DNA of 64,000 bases, taken from NCBI RefSeq assembly GCF_020360975.1, contig NW_025408678.1, positions 1,426,001 through 1,490,000 of the forward strand, written 5' to 3'. A program made the position numbers and the translations under genes. This stretch comes from Hirsutella rhossiliensis. Taxonomy: Eukaryota > Ascomycota > Sordariomycetes > Hypocreales > Ophiocordycipitaceae. The notes under the pieces were generated by a model. The model made no database searches, was not told where the DNA came from, and saw only the letters and a list, made by a program, of their open reading frames with translations. Below, piece after piece: positions 43,649-55,138 of this stretch (position 1 is its first letter; the number at the start of each line of letters is the position of its first letter).

Positions 43649-46600
43649 GTATAAGCTATTAACTAATAGATCTAATAGATATCTCCCTAGAAAGGGTGCC
43701 GCTTCCTTAAGGGAGTACCCCGCTACCCCTTAGGCGGATAGGAAGTATTATAGCTATCCTAGAAGCGATTAGAAGCGCGACGGCTAGCGAGAAGAACGAG
43801 GTTCTCGCTATACTAAGGGAGCCGTCTACGAGACTAGCGTTAACCCCTACGACCTTAGCAACACCGGTTATAGTGGCGGCACTACCGATATAGAAGCCGC
43901 TTTCCTAGCCGACTTAGGATAGTAAGCTTAAGTCCTTCTACTTCTTCCTTAGCCGGCTATAAACGAAGTTTATAATAGACGAGAAATAGGGCCTAAACGG
44001 CTATTATAATATAGCGTGGTATTCGCTCCTCTATACGCTGCCGGAGCCTTAGATACGGCGGATCTCCGGATTCTAGGATAAGGGCGGCCCTAGAGGTAGA
44101 CGCGACCTATAGGACTTCTTCTAATACCTTATATATACGTTCGGTAACGTATAGGAGCGGGAGAAGGCGTAGGATAGGCTACGGACCCTTAAGTAGAGGG
44201 ATAGGTAGACCTTTAGCAAATTCCTCCCTAACTTTAAAGAAACGCTCTTATAAGTAGCGGGAACTACGGTATAGGAAGATAGCGCGAAGCTTATATAGTT
44301 ATAGAACTTAATTACGCTAGCCCTATAGGAACTACTTATCCCTATAATTATACCTACTAACTACGGCGAGTATATAAGCCGGTTAATAAAAGTAATATAG
44401 GGCTATAAGTAGACGCTATATTTCTAGAAGCTTCGTAAGCGTACGCCGTATAGCGGCGACGGGATTACCGCCCCTTTATAAGAGGAATAGCCGACTATCG
44501 ATACTAACGGAGATACCTTAATATCGGCTACCTATATAGACCGAGCTAAACGCGGTAGGAAGTTATCTTTAAATATCCCTTATATTATCCCGCTCTCTAA
44601 GTAGCGGGCGAAGTAGGTAACGAGCGAGGAAATCGGGAAAAGGAAGGCTAACGGCCGCTGCCTATATTACGGCGCGTCTATATACTTTATATTAAAATGC
44701 CCCTTCCTTTTAGCTAAGCGGCCTATAGTAGTTTAAGTAGCGAGGATAGAACCGCTTCTTACCTTAGACGATAAAGAGGACTCCGCTCCCTTAGGCTTAG
44801 AGGAAAAAGAGTAGCTCTAGAGTAAAGACGGGCTCTAGAGCCTTAATTACTAGTACTAGTAAAGGAGAAGGAGGAATTATCCGCCTATATAAAAGAGGAG
44901 CTTACTTTAATATAGGTTATAGTTAATAACTCCTTACCTATCGCCGCCCTTATAGACGAGGGCTACTAGTACTACGCCGTAGTTAACGAGGCGCTTATAT
45001 AAGAGATATAAGTACTAGTAGAAAAGATTACCCTAAGGTAAGTAAAGGGCGCCTTAGGCGCGATAGAGGGTATAGTAATTAAGGGTATTACGTAGCTAGC
45101 TATAGAGGTTAACGGTTGCTATAAGCTTATCGTAGCCTATATAATCCCTTAACTAGAGTTTCCCTTAATCCTTAGGAAACCTTAGTTATTATATATAGAG
45201 TTATACTTAGTTCTATACTAAAAGAAGCTATAGTTTAGGCCTATATAATAGTAGGTCCGCTATAATAATAGTTCTATAAGCGTAAGACTAAGCGTATAAG
45301 CTTTATACTCGGTATAAGAAGTCCTTACCTCTATCTTTATAGGAACCGTGTAACGGTTAGAGCGGGAGGAAGGCTAGGTAGCGGCTAACGTAGCGGTCTA
45401 TATAGTTAGCCTAGTAGATATTAATAAGGCCCTCTAAGTAAAGAAGCTAAAGTCGCCCTCTAAGCTATAGTAATAGATACTAAAGCGCTTTTATAACCTC
45501 CTACCGCTATTTAAGTCCTAGGAAGCGGATAAGCTTAACCTATATAAGCTAGGGGTAGACTATAAGATCGTACTCTATACTAATAAGAAGGGGTAGGAAC
45601 TACCTATACTATTTAGACCGCTATATAGTATATTATACACGGAGCTATTAGTGCTAAAGAAGACGCTAAGGGACCTCTTAGATAAGGGTTTTATTTAAGT
45701 AAGTAGCTCCGAAGTAGGAGCGCCGGTCCTATTTATATATAAACTAAGGGGCGGGATATAGTTCTATTATAACTATAGGGCTCTAAATATAATTATAAGG
45801 CCGGACCGCTACCCCTTACCCTTAATCTTAGATACGCTCTATAACCTTTTAAAGGCGAAGTAGTTTACGAAGCTAGATATAAAATAGGCGTTCTATAAAG
45901 TACGGATCTTAGAGGGTAATAAGTAGAAGATAGCGTTCTATATACGCTATAGCTTATTTAAGTAGCTTATAACGCCCTTCGGCCTCTTAGGAGCGCCCGC
46001 TACCTTCTAGCGTTATATTAATAATATACTTTAGGACTTCCTTAATAAGTTCGCCTCTATATATATAAATAATATCCTTATCTATATAAGCGGCTCTTAT
46101 AAGGACTATATATAGAAAGTATAGAGGGTCCTAGAGCGCCTTTAACTTTATAGGCTTTACCTTAACCTAGATAAGTATAAATTTAAGGTTAAGAGGGTTA
46201 AGTACCTAGGCTTTATTATCTACGCCGGCGTAGGTATATAGGCGGATCCTATAAAGATCTAAGCGATTTAGGACTAGGCTACCCTAACTATATAGATAGG
46301 CGTACGGAGCTTCCTTAGGTTCGCGAACTATTATAGGATATTTATTAGGGGCTTCTCCTATATTATAATACCCTTAAACGAGATTACTAGGAAGCAGACC
46401 GCCTTTTACTAAGGGCCCGTATAGGAAGGAGCGTTCTATATACTTAAGGACCTATTCTCTTAAGCCCCGGTACTACTTTAGTAGGACTTTAACCGGTCTA
46501 CGTTAGTTAAAGCGGACTATAGCGGCTAGGTACTTAGAGGAACGCTCTCTTAGGAGGTAAACGGGCGGAAGTAACTAATAGCGTTCTACTCCTATAAGCT

Positions 46601-48789
46601 AACCCTAGTAGAGCGGAATTACGCTATTTACGATAAGGAGATACTAGCGATTATTAGCTACCTTAAGTAATAGTAAGCGGAGCTCTAGAGCTATAAGAGC
46701 TTCGAGGTTCTTATAGACTATAGGAACCTCGAGTACTTTATAACTCGCTAGTACCTCTTAGAGTAGTAAGCCCGCTAAGCGGAGTATCTCTTACGCTTTA
46801 ACTTCTTAATTAAGTACTAGCTAAGGCGGGACTTTATAGTCTTAGATACGCTTTCTTAAAGGGATTAAGACCGGCCGATAAGAGCAGATATCGAGGCCCG
46901 GGATCTATAGCTTATCCCGTAAGAAGCGCTATAGACTTATATAGGAGCTTCCTTAGTAGAGGAAGGCGCGGCGCTAACGGATAAGCCTTCCTTTATACCT
47001 TCGCCTTAGCCTAGCGAGGAGGGATAGACCGGCCTAGGAGCGCGTACGGCGCGGGTATTCTAAGATAAGGTCCTCTAGCGCTTATAGGATAGGATATCGT
47101 CTCTAGACCGTACCTATAAGAGCGTGCGCTACGCTATTAAGTCCGGCGCTCGACGCCTCGATCTAAAGCTAAAGTTAAAGGTATAAGTAGCCGACTATTA
47201 TATTAACCTACGGGGGCACCTACGTTAGCGGGGGAGACTATAGGTGCCGGGCGCGCCGTATACTATAGAAGCTAGGGAGAAAGATAGACCGCCGGAGCTA
47301 GATAAACGGAACGAGCTCTAAAGGAAGCTAGTCTAGCTCGTCTATAACTCTAGTATCGTAGGCTACCTAGGTAGGCAAGGTATAGTAGTAGGCCTTACGA
47401 GGGATTTCTACTAGCCCCTCTTATAGTACTACGTTCGCCGCTTCCTCCGTAACTATAATATCTACGGCCGTACTAAGATTTAAAGGGCGTAGCTTAAGGG
47501 GCTACTTAAGTAGCTTCCGGTGCCCGACTAGTTCTATACGTATATATAGATAGACTTTATAACGGACCTCCTACTTATAGAGGGCGGCAACCGCTATATA
47601 TAGGTAATTAAGGACCGACTTAGTAAGTCTATAGTATTAAAGCCGATACTATCTATAGATATAAAGTCCTATATAGAGCGCTTCCTATAGTACTAGGCCC
47701 GCTTATATAGCTAGCTAGCCTCTATTATAAGCGATAGGGGATCGAATTAGACTAGCTACTTTTAATAGTACCTATACTAGCTACTTTAGATTATATAGCT
47801 ACTTAGCACGGTATATTACCTATAGACTAATAAAGGGCCTAAGAGGGTTAATTAAGAGGCGTAGGCTTACCTATAGGCCGTTATAGCCTATAACTAAGTA
47901 GACTAAGACCGTTAGCTCCCTATAGCCTAACTTATATTAAATAGTAAACTATATACCTTTATTAAGATAGCCCCTTTCTTTATAACGTATAGCTTTAAAC
48001 TACCCTTACTAGTTCCCTTTACCGTAGATATAGTAGCGGAGTAGTATAGTAATTCGTTACTAAAGGGCCGCGCCTCCGCGTTTATATAAAAGCTATAAGA
48101 GACTATAGATTATTGCTAATCCGCGATAGCCGCCGCGGCGTAAGATTAAGAGCGGCACGCTAATAAGACTAGGGCCCTAATAGATAGGTTTATAGTAAGA
48201 GATAAGGTATAGCTAGACCTTTATAACTATAGGTCGGCATAGCTAAAGAAGAAGCTTAACTAGCTATACGCGAAGTTTATAATATAGAGGGTTATTAGCC
48301 TATAGGTTATAGAGCTTAATAGTCTCTTAATAGGGGTCTATAATAAGATTAACATAGACCTCCTTTATAGAGCCTCCTTTAACCCGCTGCTTAAATAAGA
48401 AGTAGCGGACGCTTAACCGCCTATAATTAAGGTAGAGGGAGAGGACGAGTTTAAGGTTAAAGAGATATAGGCCGCGCGCTAGAAAAAGGTTAGTAAGGGG
48501 AAACGCTAAGAGGTCCTCGTTAAGTAGCGCGGGTATCTCGACCTTACGTAGGAACCTATATATAAGTTTATAGGAACTATAGCCCTTAATAAGTTTAAGG
48601 CCTTATTCGGAATAGTAAATAAGAACGACGGACTAAGGGACTATTAATAGTAGCCTAAGCTAGGACTACGAAGTAGGTATAGTAAAGGGGGTAGTTATAG
48701 TAATATAAGTAATATAAGCGTAATAGTATAAGCGGAGATAAAAATAGCGTTTATTATAGGGCGGAGCCCCTAAACTACCTAAGCTTATT

Positions 48790-49720
48790 CCTTATCGTTA
48801 TTATTATTATTATCCTTATTATTATCGTCCTTATCGGCCTCCTCTTTCTTATTAGCGGCGGCGGCGGTCTCTAAGGCGCTAAGGCGGCCCTCTAAGCCCG
48901 TAAGCTAGTCGGCGGCGGCGGCGGCTCTAAGGGTAGAGGGGCGATAGCTAGCGGCGGTAGTAGGGGCAGCGGTAGTAGCGGAGGCGGGCACGGCTAAGGG
49001 GACCGCCGATAGGGTAATAGAGGTAGTATCCCTAGCGCCGGGTACGTTAGAGGCGGAAATAGGAGAGCGGAGGAGTAGGACTTACTTAAGTATAAGGCCT
49101 TATCGCTCGAGGGCGCGGAGGTTACGGTAGGCGGCGGCGGCGGCGGTAAGGCGCTTCTTAGTAGCCCCCCGCGCCTACCTATACGAGCTAGCCTTCTAAG
49201 CCGACGCCGTAGCGAGTAGGACGGGAGGCGCCGCCTTATAAGCGCGGCCGGCTCGCGCGTACTAGTAGTAGCTGCCGCCGCGGCGGCGCCCGGCTTAGTT
49301 AGAGTAGTCGAGCTCCTATAACGTATAACGTATATAGGGGGCCGAGCGGGCGGCGCCGGCCTATACTTAGCGCTTATACTATAAGAGGTTAGCGAATAAC
49401 GTCTATTACGCTTACCTAACTATAGACTTACGGGGGTAGCGGAGATAGAGGCGGGGGCCGAGGGGCTAGGCGTTATAAGTAGCGGCAGGGACGGCGTCGT
49501 TACCTTAAGGGGCGACGTAAGAGCGAATAGCGTAGTAGAGGCGGCGGCGGCGGCGGTAGGAGCGGTAGTAGCGGCGCGGGTAAGAGCGGCGGTAGCGGCG
49601 GAGTTATCGTCGGCCGCGGCTAGCACGGCGTCGATAAATAACTCCGCACGCTCTAAGAAGAAGGAGGTAGGAGAGGGAGAGGCGGATATATCTATCGTAG
49701 AAGTTAGTATAACGGAATAC
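48790..49720 (-). pseudogene. antisense coding remnant in Gypsy-1 (Ala-rich coiled-coil, Asn/Asp tail)
   Basis: On the minus strand, codons rich in Ala (GCG/GCC) run through 49.7-48.9 kb. They end in a segment reading LEGRLSALETAAAANKK, EEADKDD and an Asn-rich tail (trinucleotide ATT/TTA repeats near 48798-48830) before a stop. The LEGRLxALE pattern is coiled-coil-like. Its plus-strand translation is not protein-like. It sits between integrase and the 3' LTR, opposite in sense to gag-pol. Only a 68-aa piece (49420-49626) remains open with an ATG. It may be an additional retroelement gene or a captured sequence, now dead. Confidence 0.4.
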
Positions 49721-50254
49721 GGCCTCCCGCTCTATAAGGCGCGGAACTTACTAGTTAAAGTTATTATTATTATTAGGGCTATTATTGCTACTACCGCTAC
49801 TACTATAAGTATATATTAATAGAGCGGCCTATATAGCTAGGAACGGACTAACGCTTTAAGTAAAGCGGAACTTACCTATTAATACTACTACTATAGTTAA
49901 AGAAAGGAGAGAAGGAAGGGAAGGGGGAAGGGGGGGATACCGCCTTATATACCCTATAGTAGAGGAGGCTGCCTAAGGTAGAGGGGACGGGCAACCTAAG
50001 GCTTACGTAGGTCTAGACTAGCCGCCGGCTACCTAGGGGCGTATATAATAGGTTACGCCCTTATTTAAATAGCTAGCTAGCCGACGAGTATAGAGCTAGG
50101 TCCTAGCTACCTAGGCTAACGGGCGCGGGGATAATAGGGCTAGTAGGGCCGGCCCTATTAACGGGAAAGGGTAGGGAAGAGCCCGCGGCACGGGCTTAAT
50201 TATATAGGAGCTAATAATAGGGCAGCGCTACGCCGCGTTCGAGGGAGGGCATTA

Positions 50255-50440
50255 TATAAGAGTCTTTAACTATTATAAGTAATAGGCTTAGGCCGTGGCC
50301 TAAGCCGCGTAGTTACGTATAGAGGGCCGGATCCCGTAAGTATAGGGGCGGGCTAGCCGCGTATAGAAGAGCTCTATATAGCTTATTAATATTATCCTAC
50401 GGACGGCACCTATATATACGCCTCTGCCTACTCCGTAATA
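50255..50440 (+). repeat. Gypsy-1 3' LTR
   Basis: A 186-bp direct repeat of 43464-43648, preceded by a polypurine tract and followed by the GTAAG target duplication. Confidence 0.88.
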
Positions 50441-50756
50441 GTAAGAGGGACCTAGGAAGCTAAAAAACCGGTTTAAAAGAAGGAGTTAAAAGGAGGTATA
50501 GAGAAGAGGGTAGGGGTATAAAGGGAAGTAAAAGTAGCGATAGCTTCTTATAGAGGTAGCGAGAGATAAGATAGATATACCGGTAATAGCTATAAAGGAA
50601 GGGAAAAACTAGTAAAAAGCTTAGTAGTTAAGAGGGAGGATATTAATAGCTTCTTTAAGTAGGATCTTCTTTATTAATAAAGATATTAAATAGGAATAAA
50701 GAGGAGCGTTAGATAAAGGAAAAAAGGATAATTAAGGTAATATAATAATTACTCCC
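50441..50756 (+). repeat. LTR fragment, part 2 (continues 43412-43463)
   Basis: From AGAGGGACCTAGG onward it is the reverse complement of the Copia-element LTR (54702-55138). It matches through CTTCTTTATTAATAAAGAT and GATAATTAAGG, then diverges near 50756. It was cut by the Gypsy-1 insertion. It is either a truncated Copia LTR or the 5' LTR of the next element, sharing sequence with it. Confidence 0.7.
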
Positions 50757-53700
50757 TTACTATAATTACTATTTATTATAGAGTAGGTAGAGGTATATAT
50801 ATAAGTACTATCTATATAATTATAAGAGCGCTACTAAGAGGTATAAGCTAATAAAGTACTTAGGTACGTAGTACTAATATATTAGTAGGGTATTAGTAGG
50901 GAATCGTACTTACCCCGCTTATATATTATAGACCTCTCGCTACTTTAACTAAAGAAGAGAAATCCCTCTTTTAGTAAGCTTTAGTCTTATAATAAGGAGA
51001 ATATAATATATATAGTATAGTACCTTTAGCTATCTCTACTACCTAACTAATTATACCGTAATATATATTCCCTTATAATTTTTAAAGCTTCCTTTTTTAA
51101 TTACTTAATAAAGATAGCTACTTAGAAAAGACTATATAACGCTCTTATAGCGTAATATAATAGTTAAATAGTTAAGGCCTCTTCGTTACGTATATTAGGT
51201 ATCTACTTAGGAGATAAAAAACTAAAAGATATATCCTTAGAATAGACCTTTATTACGGACGATATTCTAGCTATATTAAAGATATTACTACTTATAGGCG
51301 TAAGACTACTAACTCGCTAAGAAAAGCTTATAGCTCTATAAGCGCGTATTAAGGAGCTAGAGGAGACGAAACGCCTATAAGACCGCGTTATATAATTAAA
51401 GGAGGAAATTGCTAAACGCGCCGGTACTATCGCTATCTATTTAAGAAAGCGTCGATAGTCCTACTCCCCTAAATCGGACGGCAGTCGCGGTAGCAAGGTT
51501 AAGATTAAAAATATCGCTTAATTATCCTAACCTACTAATATACGGAAACATCTAGACTAGACTTACGATTTAAAGGACGCTTTTAAGGCAGCGCTTAGAC
51601 GCTTTTATCGCGTTAAAATAAAGATCCTTTATATAGTAAATTATATATATAGCGACTATAAAGCGAGATAGCGCTAATACCTTAAAGAATAAACGCCGAT
51701 TAACCGAACTAAATATAGTATAGATTAAGTATACTTTAAGGAATAGATACTTATCTTAATTAAGGATACTATAAATAAGGAGATACTATTAGCGATATAA
51801 TTAAAGAAGGCTCGCTAACGAGAAGGCTAGTCCTCCTTAGAGTTTAGCTTATACCTTAACTCCTTAGAGAGGTATTTTAAACGCTTATCGGAAAAGGCGC
51901 GTACTCTTATATTTTTTACTAAGCTAAAGCTATAACTTTAAGACTAAATTAACCTTTATTTAATACCTATTTATACTTATTAATAGGAAGAGCTTATATA
52001 AGTCGCTTAACGATATTAAGATACTACTATTAATAAGAGGCGATATATTAATACTACTTTTACCCTTAAAGGAACTAAGAATAAAAGTAGTACTATACCC
52101 TAAGGCGGTATATATAAGGGAAGGAATTAAAGAGGCCGATAAGCTAGGCCGAATTATTAAGAAAATACTATTAATTCGACTAATAACTAATAAGCTAGCG
52201 ATATACCTATTAAGGGCTAAACTAAGGGATATTATTAAGGAAGAGGATCTTTTACTTAATCGGGAATTATATATTTCTAATATAATAAGCTAGGTTACCT
52301 ATCTATAGAATATACTAATTCTCTAAAGGTAGAAACCCTAGTAAAGACTCTTAGACTTAATACTATAAAATAGGGAAAAGGTAAGATATTAAGGTAAACG
52401 CCTCTCTTAATATTAGGGTAAACGCCTCTCTCTTAGTAAACTTAATACCTATAAGATAGTTACTTAAAACTCCTATAATAATATTAGGGCGAAACCCTAC
52501 TAAAGTCCTTATATACTTAGATACTTATAATACCGTTAACCTTATAGATATATACTTTACTTAATAGTAAGGATTACTATAAATAGCGCTATTATACCTT
52601 AAGTTATTAAGGCTTAATAATAGTAGGGTAAGGGAGTATAGAGTATAGTTAGTACCGCTCTAAATAATAAATATAAGAGGCACTAAAAAGATAATTACTT
52701 ATTTCTATATTAGTACTAATAAGTTAACGCTAAACGATTAAGTATTAATCCTTTTATTAGTTACTACCTTAAAGGATAAACGTATTTATATTATCTTATA
52801 AAAACGATAGTAGTAGTTTAAGTATTAACTAAGTAGTAAAACTTTATAGAATCCCTATAGATTCCTTTAGGAATATAGAAATAAGGCAAGGGTATATATA
52901 ATAATACTTAATCCTAAGCTAATCCCGCTATTAAATAAAGATAAGGATAAAGGGATTTTATAGGAAGAATAGGCTAAAATCCTATTAACTTTCTATTAGT
53001 TTAAAGATACTTTCTTAGCTAATAAATCCGACTTATTACTAGCTAAAAAGGGAATAGATTACTTAATTAATTTAATCCTTAATATAAAACCCCCTTATAG
53101 ACTAATTTAACCTTTATTATAAAAAGAACTCTAAGTAATACGCGATTAGATCTAAAACGCAATAAAAAGAAAAATAATTTAAGAGTTAAAGAGCCTAGCT
53201 AAGGCGCTTATCCTTTTTATTTTAAAAAAGGATAGTACCTTATAGCTATATATAGACTACTAAGGACTTAACTAGGTTATATAAAAGAATCGGTAACCTT
53301 TACCCCTTATTTTAGAGATTATTAACCGCTATTAAAGAGCTAAGTATTTTTCTAAGATTAATATATAGAATACGTATTAATATATTAGAATTTAAGAAGG
53401 AGATAAATAAAAGACTACTTTCTAAACGCGTTATAGATATTTCGAATACCTAGTAATACCTTTTAGACTTACTAACGTAATAGCTATATTTTAGAGCTAT
53501 ATCTATTAAGCGCTTAAGGGGCTTATAGATATAATCTATATAGTCTACCTTAACGATATCCTTATATACTCTAAGATAAGAAAAGAATATACTAAATACT
53601 TAGGATAAGTAATAAAAAGGCTAAGGGCTATAGAGCTCTATATAAAACTATTAAAGTATATCTTTTATTAATAGTTAGTTAAGTTCCTTAGGTTTATATT

Positions 53701-54701
53701 ATCTATTAATAAGGTATTAATAGACCCTTAATAGGTAGAGGTAATAGCCTAATAGCCTAAACCTATAACCTACTATAATATTTAGGTTTTCCTTAGGTTC
53801 TATAATTTTTACTAATAATTTATATATAGGTATTTAGGAGTTATAGCGCTCCTAACTATATTACTAAAAGGGAGTAAGAATAGTAAGAAGCTAGGGAGTA
53901 TAGAGCTAAACCTCGCCGAAAGGGCAGCGTTTTAAGCTCTTAAAGATACTTTTTAAGGAGCCTTACTCCTCCGATATTATAATCTAGAAAGATATATTTA
54001 TATCGAAATAAATATATCGTAATTCGCGATAGTAGGTATTATCTTTTAACTTAATAATAAAGGGCGTTATTATCTAATTATATTTTAGTTAAGGAAGTTT
54101 ACTAAAGCCGAACTTAATTATAGTATTTTAAACTAAGAACTCTTCGCTATCGTTAAGTTATTTAAATACTAGCGATATTATATCGAAGGGGTAGAGTATA
54201 AAGTAAAAGTATTATTAAACTACTATAACCTTTAAACGTTTATATACTAGACCTCCTTAAATAGGAGGTAAGTAAGATAGTATATATATTTAGTACTATT
54301 TAACTTTATAATTAAGTATTATATAGGTAAATCTAACCTAGCGGACGCGCTATTAAGAATACTTAGATATAAGGGCGAGAAGCCCCTATCTATAGAACTA
54401 TTACTAGAGCTATAGGCAAAACTAGCTACTATTAATACTATATCTATATAAAGAAATAATAAGGCGTTTTTATAGGTAAAGAGATACTTAACCTTAAGTT
54501 AATATAAGCGTAGTAAAGTGCCTTTATATAAGGAAAATATATAAGCTTATCTATAGCGAAACTATAATAATTTAGGCTTAAGACCTAAACGATTAGCCGA
54601 TTAGGCTAAAAAGAGAGCTAGTTATAAATAGTTACTCTTAAGGAAGACCGCTAAAAAAGCGGCCTACTATATAAAGGTTTATATAGTAAAAGTTTTAGAA
54701 C
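50757..54701 (+). mobile_element. Ty3/Gypsy retrotransposon (Gypsy-2), left part, RIP-inactivated
   Basis: Plus-strand gag-like sequence (about 51.2-52.1 kb) is followed by reverse transcriptase at about 53.1-53.7 kb (PLPLILEIINRY, RYRYFEYLVIPFRLTN, VYLNDILIYS) and RNase H at about 54.0-54.36 kb (LNYSILN, YIGKSNLADALLRI). The RT metal box reads YLND instead of YLDD, and many Gln/Trp codons are stops. The frame runs into KVLE at 54701, where the Copia element is inserted, and resumes at 61699. It is a different family from Gypsy-1 (different RT text, AT-richer). No certain 5' LTR was found apart from the fragment at 50441-50756. Confidence 0.82.
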
Positions 54702-55138
54702 TCTCGCGAAGAGAGATATAAGAAGTATATAAAAATATATAAAAGTAAAATTAAAAATAAGGGGTCGGATAGGTAGGGTAGAGAGATTATTATATTTTCT
54801 TAATTATCCTTCTTTCCTTTATCTAACGCCCCTCTTTATACCTATCTAGTATCTTAATTAATAAAGAAGATCCTACTTAAAGAAGCTATTAATATCCTTT
54901 TAACTACTAAGCTTTTTACCGGTTTTTTCCCCTCCTTTCTAGCCGTTACCGGTATATCTATCTTATCTCTCGCTACCTCTATAGGAAGCTATCGCTACTT
55001 CTACTTCCCCTTATACCCCTACCCTCCTCTTTATACCTCTTTTTAGCTCTTTCTTTAAAACCTATTTTTTAGCTTCCTAGGTCCCTCGTGCTAAGAGATA
55101 TCTCCGAGAACTACGAAATTAGGCTACGCTTCGCGATA
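54702..55138 (-). repeat. Copia element LTR (3' LTR of minus-strand element)
   Basis: 437 bp, direct repeat of 61262-61698, bordered on the left by the AGAAC duplication. Confidence 0.87.

Larger units (their letters stand above)
43464..50440 (+). mobile_element. Ty3/Gypsy LTR retrotransposon (Gypsy-1), RIP-inactivated
   Basis: A 6977-bp element with direct LTRs 43464-43648 and 50255-50440 (start TATAAGAG, end CGTAATA) and a 5-bp target duplication GTAAG (43459-43463, 50441-50445). Plus-strand order: gag with a zinc-knuckle relic (CLYYGASIYFILKC, near 44655-44705); protease relic (ALIDEG.YYAVVNEA, near 44945-44990); reverse transcriptase about 45700-46390 (APVLFIYK, ITPFGLLGAPATF); RNase H 46480-46850 (VERNYAIYDKEILAII, RNLEYF); integrase about 47330-48000. 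The RT catalytic box is mutated to YINN. Dozens of TAG/TAA stops occupy former Gln and Trp codons. A purine tract (GAGGGAGGG, 50241-50249) precedes the 3' LTR. An extra antisense segment lies between integrase and the 3' LTR. Confidence 0.88.

Noticed and set aside
49420..49626. 68-aa open frame as a stand-alone gene
   Set aside because: It is a surviving piece of a longer Ala-rich antisense remnant inside a dead retroelement, with stops on both sides.
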